From the NCBI RefSeq assembly GCF_003614185.1, contig NZ_KZ987724.1:3996107-4060106 (forward strand): a DNA stretch of 64,000 nt, in the 5' to 3' direction. The notes beneath the pieces were generated by a model that worked only from the letters and a program-made list of their open reading frames with translations, did no database searches and was not told where the DNA came from. This document shows positions 1 to 9,249 of this stretch, one piece after another (position 1 is the first letter of the stretch; each line of letters opens with the position of its first letter). This DNA comes from Paenibacillus aceti (GTDB lineage Bacteria > Bacillota > Bacilli > Paenibacillales > Paenibacillaceae). A program made the translations under genes and the position numbers.

Positions 1-753
1 CACGAGCAGATCCACAAAAGCCGCATAATACATCAGCTTGAATAGCACTAGTGCATTCGCCTTCCCGATATAAACCGGCAGCGTGTAGCGTTTGTTCTCA
101 ATGTCTTCCTCAATATCGCAAATATTGTTGGCCAGCATAATGTTCGCGATGCCGAGGATCGCCGGAATCGATACCAGAAAGATGAGTATGACTTCAAGCA
201 GATGCACCTGAAGCACAGCGATCCCCCCCTGCAGCGTCAGAGAGGCCAACCGATCCCCGGCCTGGATATACGCTGAGATGAACATGATCACAAAGCCCAT
301 GAACAAGCCCGAGAAAATCTCCCCAAGCGGCATTCTCGATATAGGAATCGGCCCGAAGGAATATAGAATTCCGACCGCGAACGAAAGTCCCCCGAGCAGC
401 AAAATAAGCAGGTCTGTCCGCAGGAAAAGTACGATCCCCGCACCAACCGCAATCAGCAGCAAAATGCAGAGCAGCAAGAGAACCCGCGTCGGTTTCATTT
501 TATAGCTCACAATCGGATTATGAACCTCGTAGCCGTAGCCGTGCTTTCGGGCTGCTTTTTTATAGTCATAGTAATTATTCAGCGCTGTCGTCGCCATGTC
601 GAAGCTGAGCAAGGAGAACAACATGAGCAGGAAATGCTCTACATGGAACTCGTGGAATCGAAAGATAGCGTACACGGTACCGAACAGGAACGGGATCATG
701 CTCGCCGTCTTCGTCTTGATTTCTACCAATTGCATAAATTTCTTAATCGCCAT
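1..753 (-). CDS. menA: UbiA-family prenyltransferase, MenA-like (3' end off window)
   Basis: Translating the minus strand from ATG at 753 gives an open frame that runs off the left edge, about 251 residues. It has several hydrophobic helices and the two aspartate-rich motifs of UbiA prenyltransferases: NNYYDY near residue 50 and NICDIEED near residue 210. In this family these bind the Mg-prenyl diphosphate. MenA attaches a polyprenyl chain to 1,4-dihydroxy-2-naphthoate in menaquinone synthesis at the cytoplasmic membrane. An AAAGGA ribosome site lies about 10 bases before the ATG. It is divergent from the GGDEF-EAL gene. The family is clear; MenA rather than another UbiA member is inferred from the Firmicute background and the N-terminal pattern. 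Confidence 0.75.
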   Translation of the reverse strand, partial: MAIKKFMQLVEIKTKTASMIPFLFGTVYAIFRFHEFHVEHFLLMLFSLLSFDMATTALNNYYDYKKAARKHGYGYEVHNPIVSYKMKPTRVLLLLCILLLIAVGAGIVLFLRTDLLILLLGGLSFAVGILYSFGPIPISRMPLGEIFSGLFMGFVIMFISAYIQAGDRLASLTLQGGIAVLQVHLLEVILIFLVSIPAILGIANIMLANNICDIEEDIENKRYTLPVYIGKANALVLFKLMYYAAFVDLLV

Positions 754-947
754 TAGATGTCATTCCTTTAAGAGGTTTTGAAAAATATAGGTCTCTCGAC
801 AGTTTTCCTGCCTATTCAATCGTTCATACAACAATTTTTCCGAGTAATTTGATGATGATGGAGGATATTTCTGTAAACGTGTAGAAATTAAGTTAGGTGT
901 AAATCTCCTATTTTTCCACTAATTACTGTTCCATAGGGGGCAACTGA

Positions 948-3671
948 ATGAAGCAAAGGAGATCAAAGAGCCTGCTTCTCGTCATCACTTACCTGGCTGG
1001 CCTCGGACTAGCCCTATATTGCGAGTCGCATGAGCTGCATCTAATTTTCAGCATTTCGTTGTCATTTACGAACGTCATTCTATTACTCATGCTCCGTTGC
1101 TTCGGGAATATGTATGGCCTTGCTGCCGCTGTGCTTGCATACGGAATGTCTATAACCATGTGGGATAAGCCCTATATCGTCATTCTATCCCTACTTGAGC
1201 TTGTAGCCATCAGCCTGTCCCTAACCTGGAGCAAGAGAGACCGGATGTTACGGACAGACGCCCTGTTCTGGCTGATCATCGGCATCCCTGCGATCTTCCT
1301 GACTTATTGGGGCCTATACCATAAGGTTGGCATCGAGCTGTGGCTGCTGATCACGATCTCTGTCACCAACGGGCTGTTCAATGTCATGTTCGCCGACATC
1401 ATCTGGAAGTACCTGCCCAAGCGTTGGCTCCGGCCGGGAATTTCCTTTCGCAACGAGCCGCTGTTCTTTAGAAAAGTATTATTTCATATTATCATTGTAT
1501 CGATTGCACTGCCATTCCTGATATTCATTCTGAATAATAGCTGGAGCAGCTATGCTTCAGTATCGCAATATTCCTACAAGCTTGCAACCAGCACAGCCAA
1601 CTCGATAGTCAAGGAATTGACAGCATTGCGGCAGACGAAGGGCCAGCCGTTATCCTCAGCGGAGTATCAGAGCTATATTCAAGGACTGATGGATCAACCT
1701 GTCACAGGCAGCTATTATGAGATTGCGATCACTACCCAGAACGACTCCCTCATCGCCTCCACCCATGAAATGAATCTGTCCGGGAGCTCCCGGCCGTACG
1801 GCATCAACTCGCCTCATCGACTGGATCAACCTGATTTCTATCTCCATGTTCCGACCTACAAATCTCGAATCCTGCCGGTTCAAGGATGGTCCGAAGCCTC
1901 TTATGTATACAAAATGCCGCTGAATACACTGGACGCATTGCAGTTACTGATCTGCGTTCCGATGAAGCATGATCAGGAGCTGATCTACAAGCATTTCCTG
2001 AGCCAGTTCCTGATCCTGTTACTGTTCGTCATCTGCGGCTCGACGATCGGGCAGTGGCTGAATAACCGACTGCTGCGCGGATTGACCCAGCTCGCTACGC
2101 TGACCACGGATCTGCCCGATAAGCTGTACACCGTGCAGAAGATCAAATGGCCCGAGAGCTCGATATACGAAATTCGCTCGCTAATCCATAACTTCAAATA
2201 CATGTCCGGCAACCTGATTCATATGTTCCAGGATTCCCTGAAGAACACGCAATTGCTGGAGGAGCAGACAGCCCAGTTGCTGCAATCGGAGAAGAAGCTG
2301 CATCATCTGGCCTATTATGATGAATTGACCGGGCTGCCGAATCGGCTGCATTTCCAGGAATATATCAAGACGCTCGGCCTGGATAAACCTCCTGATCCGC
2401 CGCTTGACGAATCCAGCGACTCCCCGGCCTTCGCCGTGATGTTCGCCGACCTGAACCGCTTCAAGCAGGTGAACGACACGCTCGGGCATGCCATCGGCAA
2501 TGAGCTGCTGCATGATATAGCCCGGCGCTTCACCAGAATTGTATCGGAGCAATGCAAGGTATTCCGGCTTAGCGGGGATGAGTTCCTGTTCATTCTGCAT
2601 TATGAGCATATTTCCGATGTGCAGCAAATCGCCCAGAAGATCTGCGATATCTGCGAAGAGCCGTTCGAGATTAACGGAAGAGCGCTCTATATGTCGGTCA
2701 GCGTCGGCATCAGCGTGTATCCCTTCGATGGAGACGATATCGATATCGTCATGCGCAACGCCGACATTGCGATGTATGTTGCCAAGGAGCAGGGCGATGG
2801 ACTGTATCATTTCTACGACAGTCTGATTGAAAATCAGCGCGAAGAGAATATGCGGCTGGAGAACGAGCTGAAGAACGCCCTCCTGGAAGAGCAATTCAAG
2901 CTCTATTACCAGCCCAAGATCGATGCGATTACCGGTGAGATCATCGGAGCCGAGGCCTTGATCCGTTGGCTGCATCCCGAGCATGGCATGGTCTCACCAG
3001 CCAAATTCATCCCGCTTGCCGAGAATTCCGGAGTGATCCTCGACATTGATGAGTGGGTACTGGAGGAAGCCTGTCGTCAGAACAGAAGCTGGCAGCTTCA
3101 AGGGATGCCGCATTTTCCGGTCGCTGTCAATATATCGGCCCGTCATTTCTATCAGAGCAATCTCATCCCGACCATTACCCGCATTCTAGAGGAGACCGGA
3201 CTGGAGCCACGCTATCTCCTGCTGGAAATTACGGAGGGAACACTGATCAAAAATGTGGAATACGGCGTACGGATGATGGAGGATCTGAGGGCGATGGGCA
3301 TCCATATTTCCATGGATGACTTCGGAACCGGCTATTCTTCGCTTAGCCAGCTGGATCGTCTGCCGATCAGCGAAATGAAGCTCGACCGTTCCTTCATCCA
3401 GGGTATAACCCAGGACAGCCGGAAATCATCGATCGTACGCGCTGTAATTGAGCTTGGCCATCATATGGATCTGAGGATCGTAGCCGAAGGGATCGAGTCG
3501 CCTGAGGAACTGAAGTATCTGACTAAGCTGGAATGCGATCAGCTCCAGGGTTATCTGTTCAGCAAGCCGCTGCCGGAGCCGAAGTTCACCCGCTTCGTGC
3601 TGGAATGGGACAGTACCACTATAAATGCCGTCCAATCCTCCCAGATCAATACTTCAGAAAGCTCGGCTTAA
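948..3671 (+). CDS. Membrane GGDEF-EAL c-di-GMP turnover protein
   Basis: 907 residues. The first ~165 residues form a block of several membrane helices. Another helix near 180-200, a probable extracellular sensor region, and a further helix near 345-365 precede a cytoplasmic GGDEF and then an EAL domain. The GGDEF signature reads SGDEF (residue ~542), a variant that may or may not be an active cyclase. The EAL domain looks complete: EALIRW at ~669, NIS, LEITE, DDFGTGYSS, KLDRSF, AEGIE and QGY, which supply the metal-binding and catalytic residues known for c-di-GMP phosphodiesterases. It therefore probably hydrolyses c-di-GMP and may also make it. AGGGGG sits 8 bases before the ATG. It leads a three-gene unit with an LCP ligase and a beta-helix protein. 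Confidence 0.93.
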   Translation: MKQRRSKSLLLVITYLAGLGLALYCESHELHLIFSISLSFTNVILLLMLRCFGNMYGLAAAVLAYGMSITMWDKPYIVILSLLELVAISLSLTWSKRDRMLRTDALFWLIIGIPAIFLTYWGLYHKVGIELWLLITISVTNGLFNVMFADIIWKYLPKRWLRPGISFRNEPLFFRKVLFHIIIVSIALPFLIFILNNSWSSYASVSQYSYKLATSTANSIVKELTALRQTKGQPLSSAEYQSYIQGLMDQPVTGSYYEIAITTQNDSLIASTHEMNLSGSSRPYGINSPHRLDQPDFYLHVPTYKSRILPVQGWSEASYVYKMPLNTLDALQLLICVPMKHDQELIYKHFLSQFLILLLFVICGSTIGQWLNNRLLRGLTQLATLTTDLPDKLYTVQKIKWPESSIYEIRSLIHNFKYMSGNLIHMFQDSLKNTQLLEEQTAQLLQSEKKLHHLAYYDELTGLPNRLHFQEYIKTLGLDKPPDPPLDESSDSPAFAVMFADLNRFKQVNDTLGHAIGNELLHDIARRFTRIVSEQCKVFRLSGDEFLFILHYEHISDVQQIAQKICDICEEPFEINGRALYMSVSVGISVYPFDGDDIDIVMRNADIAMYVAKEQGDGLYHFYDSLIENQREENMRLENELKNALLEEQFKLYYQPKIDAITGEIIGAEALIRWLHPEHGMVSPAKFIPLAENSGVILDIDEWVLEEACRQNRSWQLQGMPHFPVAVNISARHFYQSNLIPTITRILEETGLEPRYLLLEITEGTLIKNVEYGVRMMEDLRAMGIHISMDDFGTGYSSLSQLDRLPISEMKLDRSFIQGITQDSRKSSIVRAVIELGHHMDLRIVAEGIESPEELKYLTKLECDQLQGYLFSKPLPEPKFTRFVLEWDSTTINAVQSSQINTSESSA

Positions 3672-3705
3672 AAAGAATCCATCGGTAAGGGAGGTCTGCT
3701 ATAGC

Positions 3706-4722
3706 ATGAAATTCGGCCATGTGAGGATCAAGCGGAGGTATGTATATCTGGGAGCAGCCCTGCTGCTCCTTCTCGGGGCGGGCCTCTATATATATTGGCG
3801 CTTCGAGCCCTCCGCCCATTTCAAGCGCACCGATATTCCCATACTGGCCACTCCTGAAGCAGATCTGCCTTCAACTGGCCCGCAATCCGGGGTAACAAAG
3901 CCTGGGTCCCCCCAGACTCCCGCTAAGGCCAATGATTCATCCCGCCAGCACAGCTTCAATATCTTGATCCTTGGGACGGATGCCCGCAGCCAGGAGCTAT
4001 CCCGGACTGATGTCATCATGCTCGCTCACGTGAATCCTGACCGCCATACTGTCAATCTGATCTCCATCCCCCGCGACACCCGGGTTCATATCAACGGGGT
4101 AGGCTATACCAAGATCAATCATGCCCATGTTCTAGGGGAAATGAACGGCGGCGGCACCCATTCCGGCACTCAGGCTACGATTCAAGCTGTCAGCAATCTG
4201 TTCTCGAGTTCCATCAATTATTACATCAAGACCGATTTTGAGGGCTTCGAGCACTTCATCGATACGCTCGGCGGACTGGATGTCTATCTTGAGCAGCCGG
4301 TCAAGCTGACTTATGGACATAAGACCTTCCCTGCCGGAGATAATCATCTCAGCGGCGCCGAAGCCCTGGATTTGGTGCGCGAGCGCAAATCGCTGCCTGG
4401 AGGGGACACCAGCAGGCAAGCCAATCAGGCTATGGTGCTGAAGGAAATCGTCCGCACTGTCATCAAGCCTCAGAACCTCAAAAGCCTCCCTTCCCTGATC
4501 AGTCAGGTAAGAGAGGATATTCTCGACACGAATTTAAGCGACAACGACATGATCAGCCTGGCCTGGATGGTTCAGGAGGTGAAGGAGGACGGGTTCCAGT
4601 ATGTGCAGTTGCCTGGCTACAACGGCAGAGCGATGGACCCTCTGGTCAAATCCGAGCTGTATTATTGGATGCCGGATATGGAAGAATGGGCTACATCTTC
4701 ACAACATTTATTGGAGGATTAA
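3706..4722 (+). CDS. LytR-CpsA-Psr (LCP) family cell-wall polymer ligase
   Basis: 338 residues from the ATG at 3706, chosen because AAGGGAGG lies just upstream; an in-frame ATG at 3625 lies inside the preceding gene and has no such site. One N-terminal membrane helix (residues ~10-28) is followed by a proline/serine-rich spacer. The LCP domain begins at ILGTDAR and continues through SRTDVIML and SIPRDTRV, whose conserved Asp and Arg residues bind the polyprenyl-pyrophosphate substrate in this family. LCP enzymes move undecaprenyl-linked glycopolymers onto peptidoglycan outside the cell. Its position between a c-di-GMP enzyme and a beta-helix protein, facing an exopolysaccharide operon, suggests that it attaches that polymer to the wall. 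The substrate is inference. Confidence 0.92.
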   Translation: MKFGHVRIKRRYVYLGAALLLLLGAGLYIYWRFEPSAHFKRTDIPILATPEADLPSTGPQSGVTKPGSPQTPAKANDSSRQHSFNILILGTDARSQELSRTDVIMLAHVNPDRHTVNLISIPRDTRVHINGVGYTKINHAHVLGEMNGGGTHSGTQATIQAVSNLFSSSINYYIKTDFEGFEHFIDTLGGLDVYLEQPVKLTYGHKTFPAGDNHLSGAEALDLVRERKSLPGGDTSRQANQAMVLKEIVRTVIKPQNLKSLPSLISQVREDILDTNLSDNDMISLAWMVQEVKEDGFQYVQLPGYNGRAMDPLVKSELYYWMPDMEEWATSSQHLLED

Positions 4723-4728
4723 AAGAAA

Positions 4729-6090
4729 ATGAAACGATCTGTTCTTCGCAGTAAACTTTTTTCCATGCTACTCATCACGATCATCTGCTCTATCATTCCC
4801 GGCAGCGTACTCGCTGCCAAAGATGCCAAGAAGCCAGCCCCCTACAAAATTAATGTGAAGGATGTCGGGGCGATTGGAGACGGGGAGACGAACGATACTA
4901 AAGCCTTTATAACCGCTCTGAAGCTGGCAGCAGACAAGCCTGGAGGGGGGACTGTCATCGTTCCCAAGGGACTCTATTTGATAGATTTGGATGAGCCGCT
5001 CCGAGTCGGCAGCCATGTCCAGGTTATAGGTCAGGGAAGCCCGGAGCTGAAGTTCGTCAACCTCACCTCCTCTGCCTCCTTTGGCTATGAAGCTTTCTGG
5101 GTTGCGGGACAGAATATCGTCATCGATGGTATCCATATTAATGGCAATGAGAATCTGATTCGTGGAATCGGCGTACATACCGGTTCACGGAATGTAACGA
5201 TAACCAATTCCTCGATCAAGTACATCACCCAGTCCGACAACCCGGCTGATCCGCAGTATCATGCTCTGATCTCCGGAATACTGATCTACGGCAACACGGA
5301 GAATATCACGATTAAGCAGACCCGAATCTCTAACATCTCCGCGATCCATAGCAATCCGATTGCCCGGGGTATTCTGGTGTGGAGCGAACCGGAGCAACCC
5401 TACGCCCGCAACGTGAAAATTCTCAACAATACCTTCTCCTACATTACCCCTCGTGAAGATGCAGATGCCATCTACTTCGATAAGCCGCCTGCAGGAACTG
5501 ACAAGTCGAACTCACTTATCCAGGGCAATCGCATCCACCATGTGGCGAAGAGGGGAATCAAAATCGCCGCACCCGGCATTTTGGTCAAGAACAACCATAT
5601 CACGAACACCTATAACGGAAATAATCCCTATCTTTTCCCGGTACAGGATCGGATTCCGCAGGATATGTTCTCAGCTATCTCTGTCTATGCCAGCCATGTA
5701 ACGGTGATCAATAATCAGATCGATGGCGTCGGTAGTTATTACTCCGCGATCGAAGCCGATATGGGGAGTCTGGCGAATATCGTGATCGAGAATAACAAGA
5801 TCTCCAATGGAACCGAAGCCAATCTGGCCGAGACGAACGGAATCCGCCTGGGCAGCATCCGCAACTTCAAGGTGAATAACAATACGATTTCCAATATGCG
5901 TTCCGGCATCTTCTCACCGATCAGCCAGGAGCAGGTCGGCAGTATCACAAATAACACCATCTCCAACGTCGAGCACGGAATTCTGTTCCTGGCCCCGACG
6001 ATACCTTATACCGCATCGAAGGTGAAAGTGCAGAATAATAATATCGACGCGCATCAGGACCATATTCTCTCCTTGGATAACCTGGACTGA
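4729..6090 (+). CDS. Secreted right-handed beta-helix protein (pectate-lyase-3 type)
   Basis: 453 residues with a clear Sec signal peptide: positive start, hydrophobic core, and cleavage likely after VLAA near residue 30. The mature part opens with the VGAIGDGETNDT motif of the pectate-lyase-3 superfamily. It continues as many short repeats rich in N-N-x-I/T, typical of right-handed parallel beta-helices that bind, cleave or epimerise polysaccharides. It is a full-length paralogue of the protein at 19630-21033: shared blocks include a DADAIYFD-like acidic motif, KRGIKI, SAISVY and GSYYSAIE. GGAGG at 4713-4717 serves the ATG. It ends the GGDEF-EAL/LCP unit. A lyase or hydrolase acting on the neighbouring exopolysaccharide is a reasonable guess, not shown. 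Confidence 0.88.
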   Translation: MKRSVLRSKLFSMLLITIICSIIPGSVLAAKDAKKPAPYKINVKDVGAIGDGETNDTKAFITALKLAADKPGGGTVIVPKGLYLIDLDEPLRVGSHVQVIGQGSPELKFVNLTSSASFGYEAFWVAGQNIVIDGIHINGNENLIRGIGVHTGSRNVTITNSSIKYITQSDNPADPQYHALISGILIYGNTENITIKQTRISNISAIHSNPIARGILVWSEPEQPYARNVKILNNTFSYITPREDADAIYFDKPPAGTDKSNSLIQGNRIHHVAKRGIKIAAPGILVKNNHITNTYNGNNPYLFPVQDRIPQDMFSAISVYASHVTVINNQIDGVGSYYSAIEADMGSLANIVIENNKISNGTEANLAETNGIRLGSIRNFKVNNNTISNMRSGIFSPISQEQVGSITNNTISNVEHGILFLAPTIPYTASKVKVQNNNIDAHQDHILSLDNLD

Positions 6091-6139
6091 TCCTGCGGCA
6101 TTGGGACTTGGAACTTGGGAGTATGAGTTCATTGTAATT

Positions 6140-6318
6140 CCTGCAAATATGCAGGTATTTAGCAAATACCCCCGACTGAAAGAGTAAATTCCTGCGTAAA
6201 TGCAGTTTTTTTCTCCAGACTAGCTCGATACCAGCCCAAGTAGGGGATAAGCCTGCACTTTTGCAGGAATTTACTCAAAACAGGGAGTTTCAGGTGTGAA
6301 AGCCTGCAGATTTGCAGG
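6140..6318. repeat. Repeat family A: four TGCA hairpins
   Basis: Four short palindromes of the form CCTGCA-N4-TGCAGG lie at 6140-6155, 6191-6205 (imperfect), 6252-6267 and 6303-6318. The last continues as GCTTTTGCAAAGCCCGGG. The same palindrome with the same GCTTTTG/GCTTTGG tail recurs at 42292 and 60124, each time just before a family B repeat. No gene lies in 6091-6680; this stretch is made of A and B repeats. Confidence 0.8.
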
Positions 6319-6363
6319 CTTTTGCAAAGCCCGGGTGAGTCTCCCGGCGCTGGCGCCGACGCT

Positions 6364-6548
6364 CTAACGAAACACCATATCGTTATTCCCCCGAAATCAG
6401 CACCAACTCAATTCTAACGAAACTGCGTATCGCTATTGGAGTGAAAAACCGCTGTTTGCCCCTTTTCTGCCACAATAGCGATGCCTAGTTTCGTTAGATT
6501 TTGAAGTCGCCCCTTTTGCCGCAAATAGCGTTACCTAGTTTCGTTATA
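6364..6548. repeat. Repeat family B, copy 1 (F-F-R-R CTAACGAAAC unit)
   Basis: Two direct copies of CTAACGAAAC-N4-TATCGYTATT (from 6364 and 6414) are followed by two inverted copies, AATAGCG-N6-AGTTTCGTTA (from 6474 and 6524). The whole is an imperfect ~185-base palindrome that could fold into a long cruciform or RNA stem. Similar copies lie at 33549, 42340 and 60171. This copy sits between the convergent beta-helix gene and polysaccharide operon. Confidence 0.85.
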
Positions 6549-6680
6549 ATTCAGGGCAGCCTGTGTTGCGCGTTCCCAAAGCCATATACAGAGCAATAAA
6601 GCAACGAAATCTGTAATCATAACCACCCGGCTGGTTTTTTTGTTTCCCACGCTTCGCGTGCTCAACAGGCTAAAGCCTAC

Positions 6681-6710
6681 AAAAAAAGCAGCAGCGCATC
6701 CCGCGCTGCT
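6681..6710 (-). terminator. Rho-independent terminator of the exopolysaccharide operon
   Basis: Read on the minus strand, the perfect 8-base-pair stem AGCAGCGC/GCGCTGCT with a 5-base loop is followed directly by seven T. It overlaps the stop codon of the last operon gene (stop at 6709-6711). Confidence 0.9.
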
Positions 6711-8127
6711 ACTCACTCACCGCCGCTATTTCAAGCTCGGCGTCCTGCAGATACTGCTTCACATCGACGGGCGCCGCAGCTTCCGTTGTCTCCATACCCT
6801 TGGATTGATCACGCCTCAGCACAACCCCGATTGTCTGCACGATAATCTTCAGATCCATGATAGGTGAATAGTTCTTGATATACATCATGTCATATCGTAA
6901 TTTATCCGAAGGGTTCGTCGTATAATTGGCCATCACCTGGGCCAGTCCGGTCAGCCCCGGCTTCACCATTAATCTGTACGTGTAATGAGGCATCTCCTGC
7001 TTGAACTGCTCTATGAAATAGGCCCGCTCCGGCCTCGGCCCGACCAGACTCATCTCGCCGCGCAGCACATTGATCAGCTGTGGAAGCTCATCCAGCCTCG
7101 TCGCCCGGATGAATTGCCCAAACCGGGTAATTCTCGCATCACTGGCCCCAGCTAACACAGGCCCCGTATGTTGCTCGGCATTATCCACCATGCTGCGGAA
7201 CTTCAAAACCTTGAACTCTCGCCCATGCAGTCCTACCCGCTCCTGCGTGAACAGCGCCTTGCCCGGAGAGGTCATAGGGATGATCAGCCACATGAGCAGC
7301 ATTAACGGCGAGGCCAGGATGAGCAGCAGCGAGGAGATGGCAATATCGATGCATCGCTTCACCGAGCGCTCCCAGAGCGTCAGCTCAGGAGGCATCAGCG
7401 AATAGACCATCATATCATCGATCTGCTGCATCTCGGCTTTCATTAAATAGAGCTCATAGAAATCGGGAATCAGCAGCACCTCGATATTCCGCTGTCCAGC
7501 AGCCTGAATCAGCTCTGTCTTGACCTGATCGGCAATATCCGGCCCGAACATCAGCACATCGATATCCTCCCATAAGGAAGGCATCTGCTCACGTTCCTCT
7601 CCGGTAACGATCAGTACCCGCTGAATGCAGAACCATATTTGTCCCTGGCTTAACACCTTGCGCAGCGTCGTGAGTGAGGATGCCTCAGTATTCATCACGA
7701 GCAGCACCCGCTTCTTGCCGAAGCCGCGAATTTGAATGGAGAATAACAGCAAGCGCAGACTGAAGGTCAGCAGCACCTGAGTAAGAAAAGCGATAATGAC
7801 GACGGTACGAGGCAAGCTGAATGTGCCAAGCCAATAGTTCAGTACAATCAATTCTGCTACGAAGACCACATGCGCGCCGATCAAGTTGAATAGCCACTTC
7901 GTCGGCTTCTGCCGCCCGGCGAAATCATATAGATCGAAGAAATAGTATGTAACGGCCGTAAACAGGCCTAACCAAGGTGCATATTGAAAGAAGGATTGCC
8001 ATTGCTCCTGAGGGACATTCCCCTGAAATTTCAGATTATACGCCAGCAGGTAGCTAACATAAATAAAAAGGCAATCCAGGATTAATACGATAACCTTCGA
8101 GCCGCTTAGACGGATTAACTTAATCAC
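6709..8127 (-). CDS. Initiating sugar-1-phosphate transferase (polyprenyl-phosphate, WbaP/CpsE type)
   Basis: 472 residues from a GTG start at 8127. The N-terminal half has four or five membrane helices and a Rossmann-like segment. The C-terminal ~200 residues form the bacterial sugar transferase domain: KRCIDIAIS, then a membrane-entering helix, KFRSM, RLDELPQL, SLVGPRPE and KPGLTGLAQV. In this family the LDELPQ and GPRP regions carry the catalytic Asp/Glu and phosphate-binding residues. It moves the first sugar phosphate from a UDP-sugar onto undecaprenyl phosphate at the inner face of the membrane, starting repeat-unit assembly. It is the last gene of the operon, which encodes the later assembly steps as well. 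Confidence 0.95.
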   Translation of the reverse strand: MIKLIRLSGSKVIVLILDCLFIYVSYLLAYNLKFQGNVPQEQWQSFFQYAPWLGLFTAVTYYFFDLYDFAGRQKPTKWLFNLIGAHVVFVAELIVLNYWLGTFSLPRTVVIIAFLTQVLLTFSLRLLLFSIQIRGFGKKRVLLVMNTEASSLTTLRKVLSQGQIWFCIQRVLIVTGEEREQMPSLWEDIDVLMFGPDIADQVKTELIQAAGQRNIEVLLIPDFYELYLMKAEMQQIDDMMVYSLMPPELTLWERSVKRCIDIAISSLLLILASPLMLLMWLIIPMTSPGKALFTQERVGLHGREFKVLKFRSMVDNAEQHTGPVLAGASDARITRFGQFIRATRLDELPQLINVLRGEMSLVGPRPERAYFIEQFKQEMPHYTYRLMVKPGLTGLAQVMANYTTNPSDKLRYDMMYIKNYSPIMDLKIIVQTIGVVLRRDQSKGMETTEAAAPVDVKQYLQDAELEIAAVSE

Positions 8128-8130
8128 TGT

Positions 8131-9249
8131 TCATACCCCCGGCGATATTCCCTTTAGTTCGTATATTCGAGTCCACTGTGTCACAATAACCTCCATATCG
8201 AAGCGTTCACTCACATGCTTACGAGCCTGTTCACCCATAGCTGCAAGCTCTACAGTGGATAATGACATCATTTCCAGCATCCGGTCGCTTAACTGCTGGC
8301 TATCCTCTGGCGGAACCAGCAGACCTGATACGCCATCCAGCACAGCTTCCCGATTGCCTCCGACATCGGTCACGACCATCGGCAGGCCGCTGGCCGAAGC
8401 CTCCAGCAGCACCATCGGGAAGCCCTCCCATTGCGAGGACATCACATAGGCATCCGCGAAGCGCATCAGCGCCGGAATGTCCTTGCGCAGACCGAGAAGT
8501 TTCACTTGATCCTCTATTCCAAGCTCACGGCATTGCTTCTCCAACGCAGGCCGCTCCGGACCCGTACCTGCTACCAGCAGTACGCTACCAGGATATTGCT
8601 TCAACACCGCTGTGAACGCCGCGAACAGATTCGGATAGTCTTTCTCCGGCACAAGCCGGCCGACCGCCAGCCATACGAATGAATCAGCAGCTATCCCTAA
8701 TTCATCGGCTAACCACTCCTTGTCGCGCCCCTGTCCGAAACTCCCCAGCGTAATCCCATTGGGCATAAATTTGATCTTATGTCTCGGAACCACTTTACGC
8801 TCAACGTATTGTCTGACCGCTTCCTCACTGACATTGGTCGTCAGCTCACAGAGCGGATCAGTCATACGATAGAGCCATTCTCGTAATTTACCCCCTTCAT
8901 TTACATTGTGAGCGGTACAGATCAGTACCGGCATCTTCACGAACAGCCTCGTAATTCGGGCCAAAATATTGGCATGAACCAAGTGACTATGCACGACATC
9001 AGGCCCGAATTCCTTAATGATCTGCCGCAACCGAAGTATGCCCCGCGGATCGGGCACACCCTTCGCCATTCCAAGCGAACGAACCTCCACCCCCAATTCA
9101 CCTAGCTCCTCCAGATAAGCCTCCGGCTCGACCATGCTGACAACCAGAGCCTGATGTCCCCTGGACCGGAAGCCTCTGCACAGCTGGACCACCTGATTCT
9201 CGGCTCCGGCGTAATTAAGCCCGGTGAGAATGAACAGAATTTTGAGCAT
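8131..9249 (-). CDS. GT4-type glycosyltransferase
   Basis: 372 residues. The N-terminal LTGLNYAGAENQ glycine-rich loop and the C-terminal GRLVPEKDYP and EGFPMVLLEASASGLP motifs mark a GT-B retaining glycosyltransferase of family 4; the glutamate-rich EGFPMVLLEA segment binds the donor nucleotide. It probably adds one sugar to the lipid-linked repeat unit in the cytoplasm. AGGAGG precedes the ATG. The first 35 bases overlap the end of the polymerase gene, showing tight operon packing. Donor and acceptor sugars cannot be told from the sequence. Confidence 0.93.
   Translation of the reverse strand: MLKILFILTGLNYAGAENQVVQLCRGFRSRGHQALVVSMVEPEAYLEELGELGVEVRSLGMAKGVPDPRGILRLRQIIKEFGPDVVHSHLVHANILARITRLFVKMPVLICTAHNVNEGGKLREWLYRMTDPLCELTTNVSEEAVRQYVERKVVPRHKIKFMPNGITLGSFGQGRDKEWLADELGIAADSFVWLAVGRLVPEKDYPNLFAAFTAVLKQYPGSVLLVAGTGPERPALEKQCRELGIEDQVKLLGLRKDIPALMRFADAYVMSSQWEGFPMVLLEASASGLPMVVTDVGGNREAVLDGVSGLLVPPEDSQQLSDRMLEMMSLSTVELAAMGEQARKHVSERFDMEVIVTQWTRIYELKGISPGV

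Noticed and set aside
2181-2984. 267-codon open frame antisense to the GGDEF-EAL gene
   Set aside because: It lies entirely inside a well-supported gene, has no ribosome site or domain, and mirrors the codon pattern of the sense strand.
6140-6548. Regularly spaced short repeats considered as a CRISPR array
   Set aside because: Repeats alternate in orientation, vary in sequence and spacing, and have no cas genes nearby; they are palindromic intergenic repeats.
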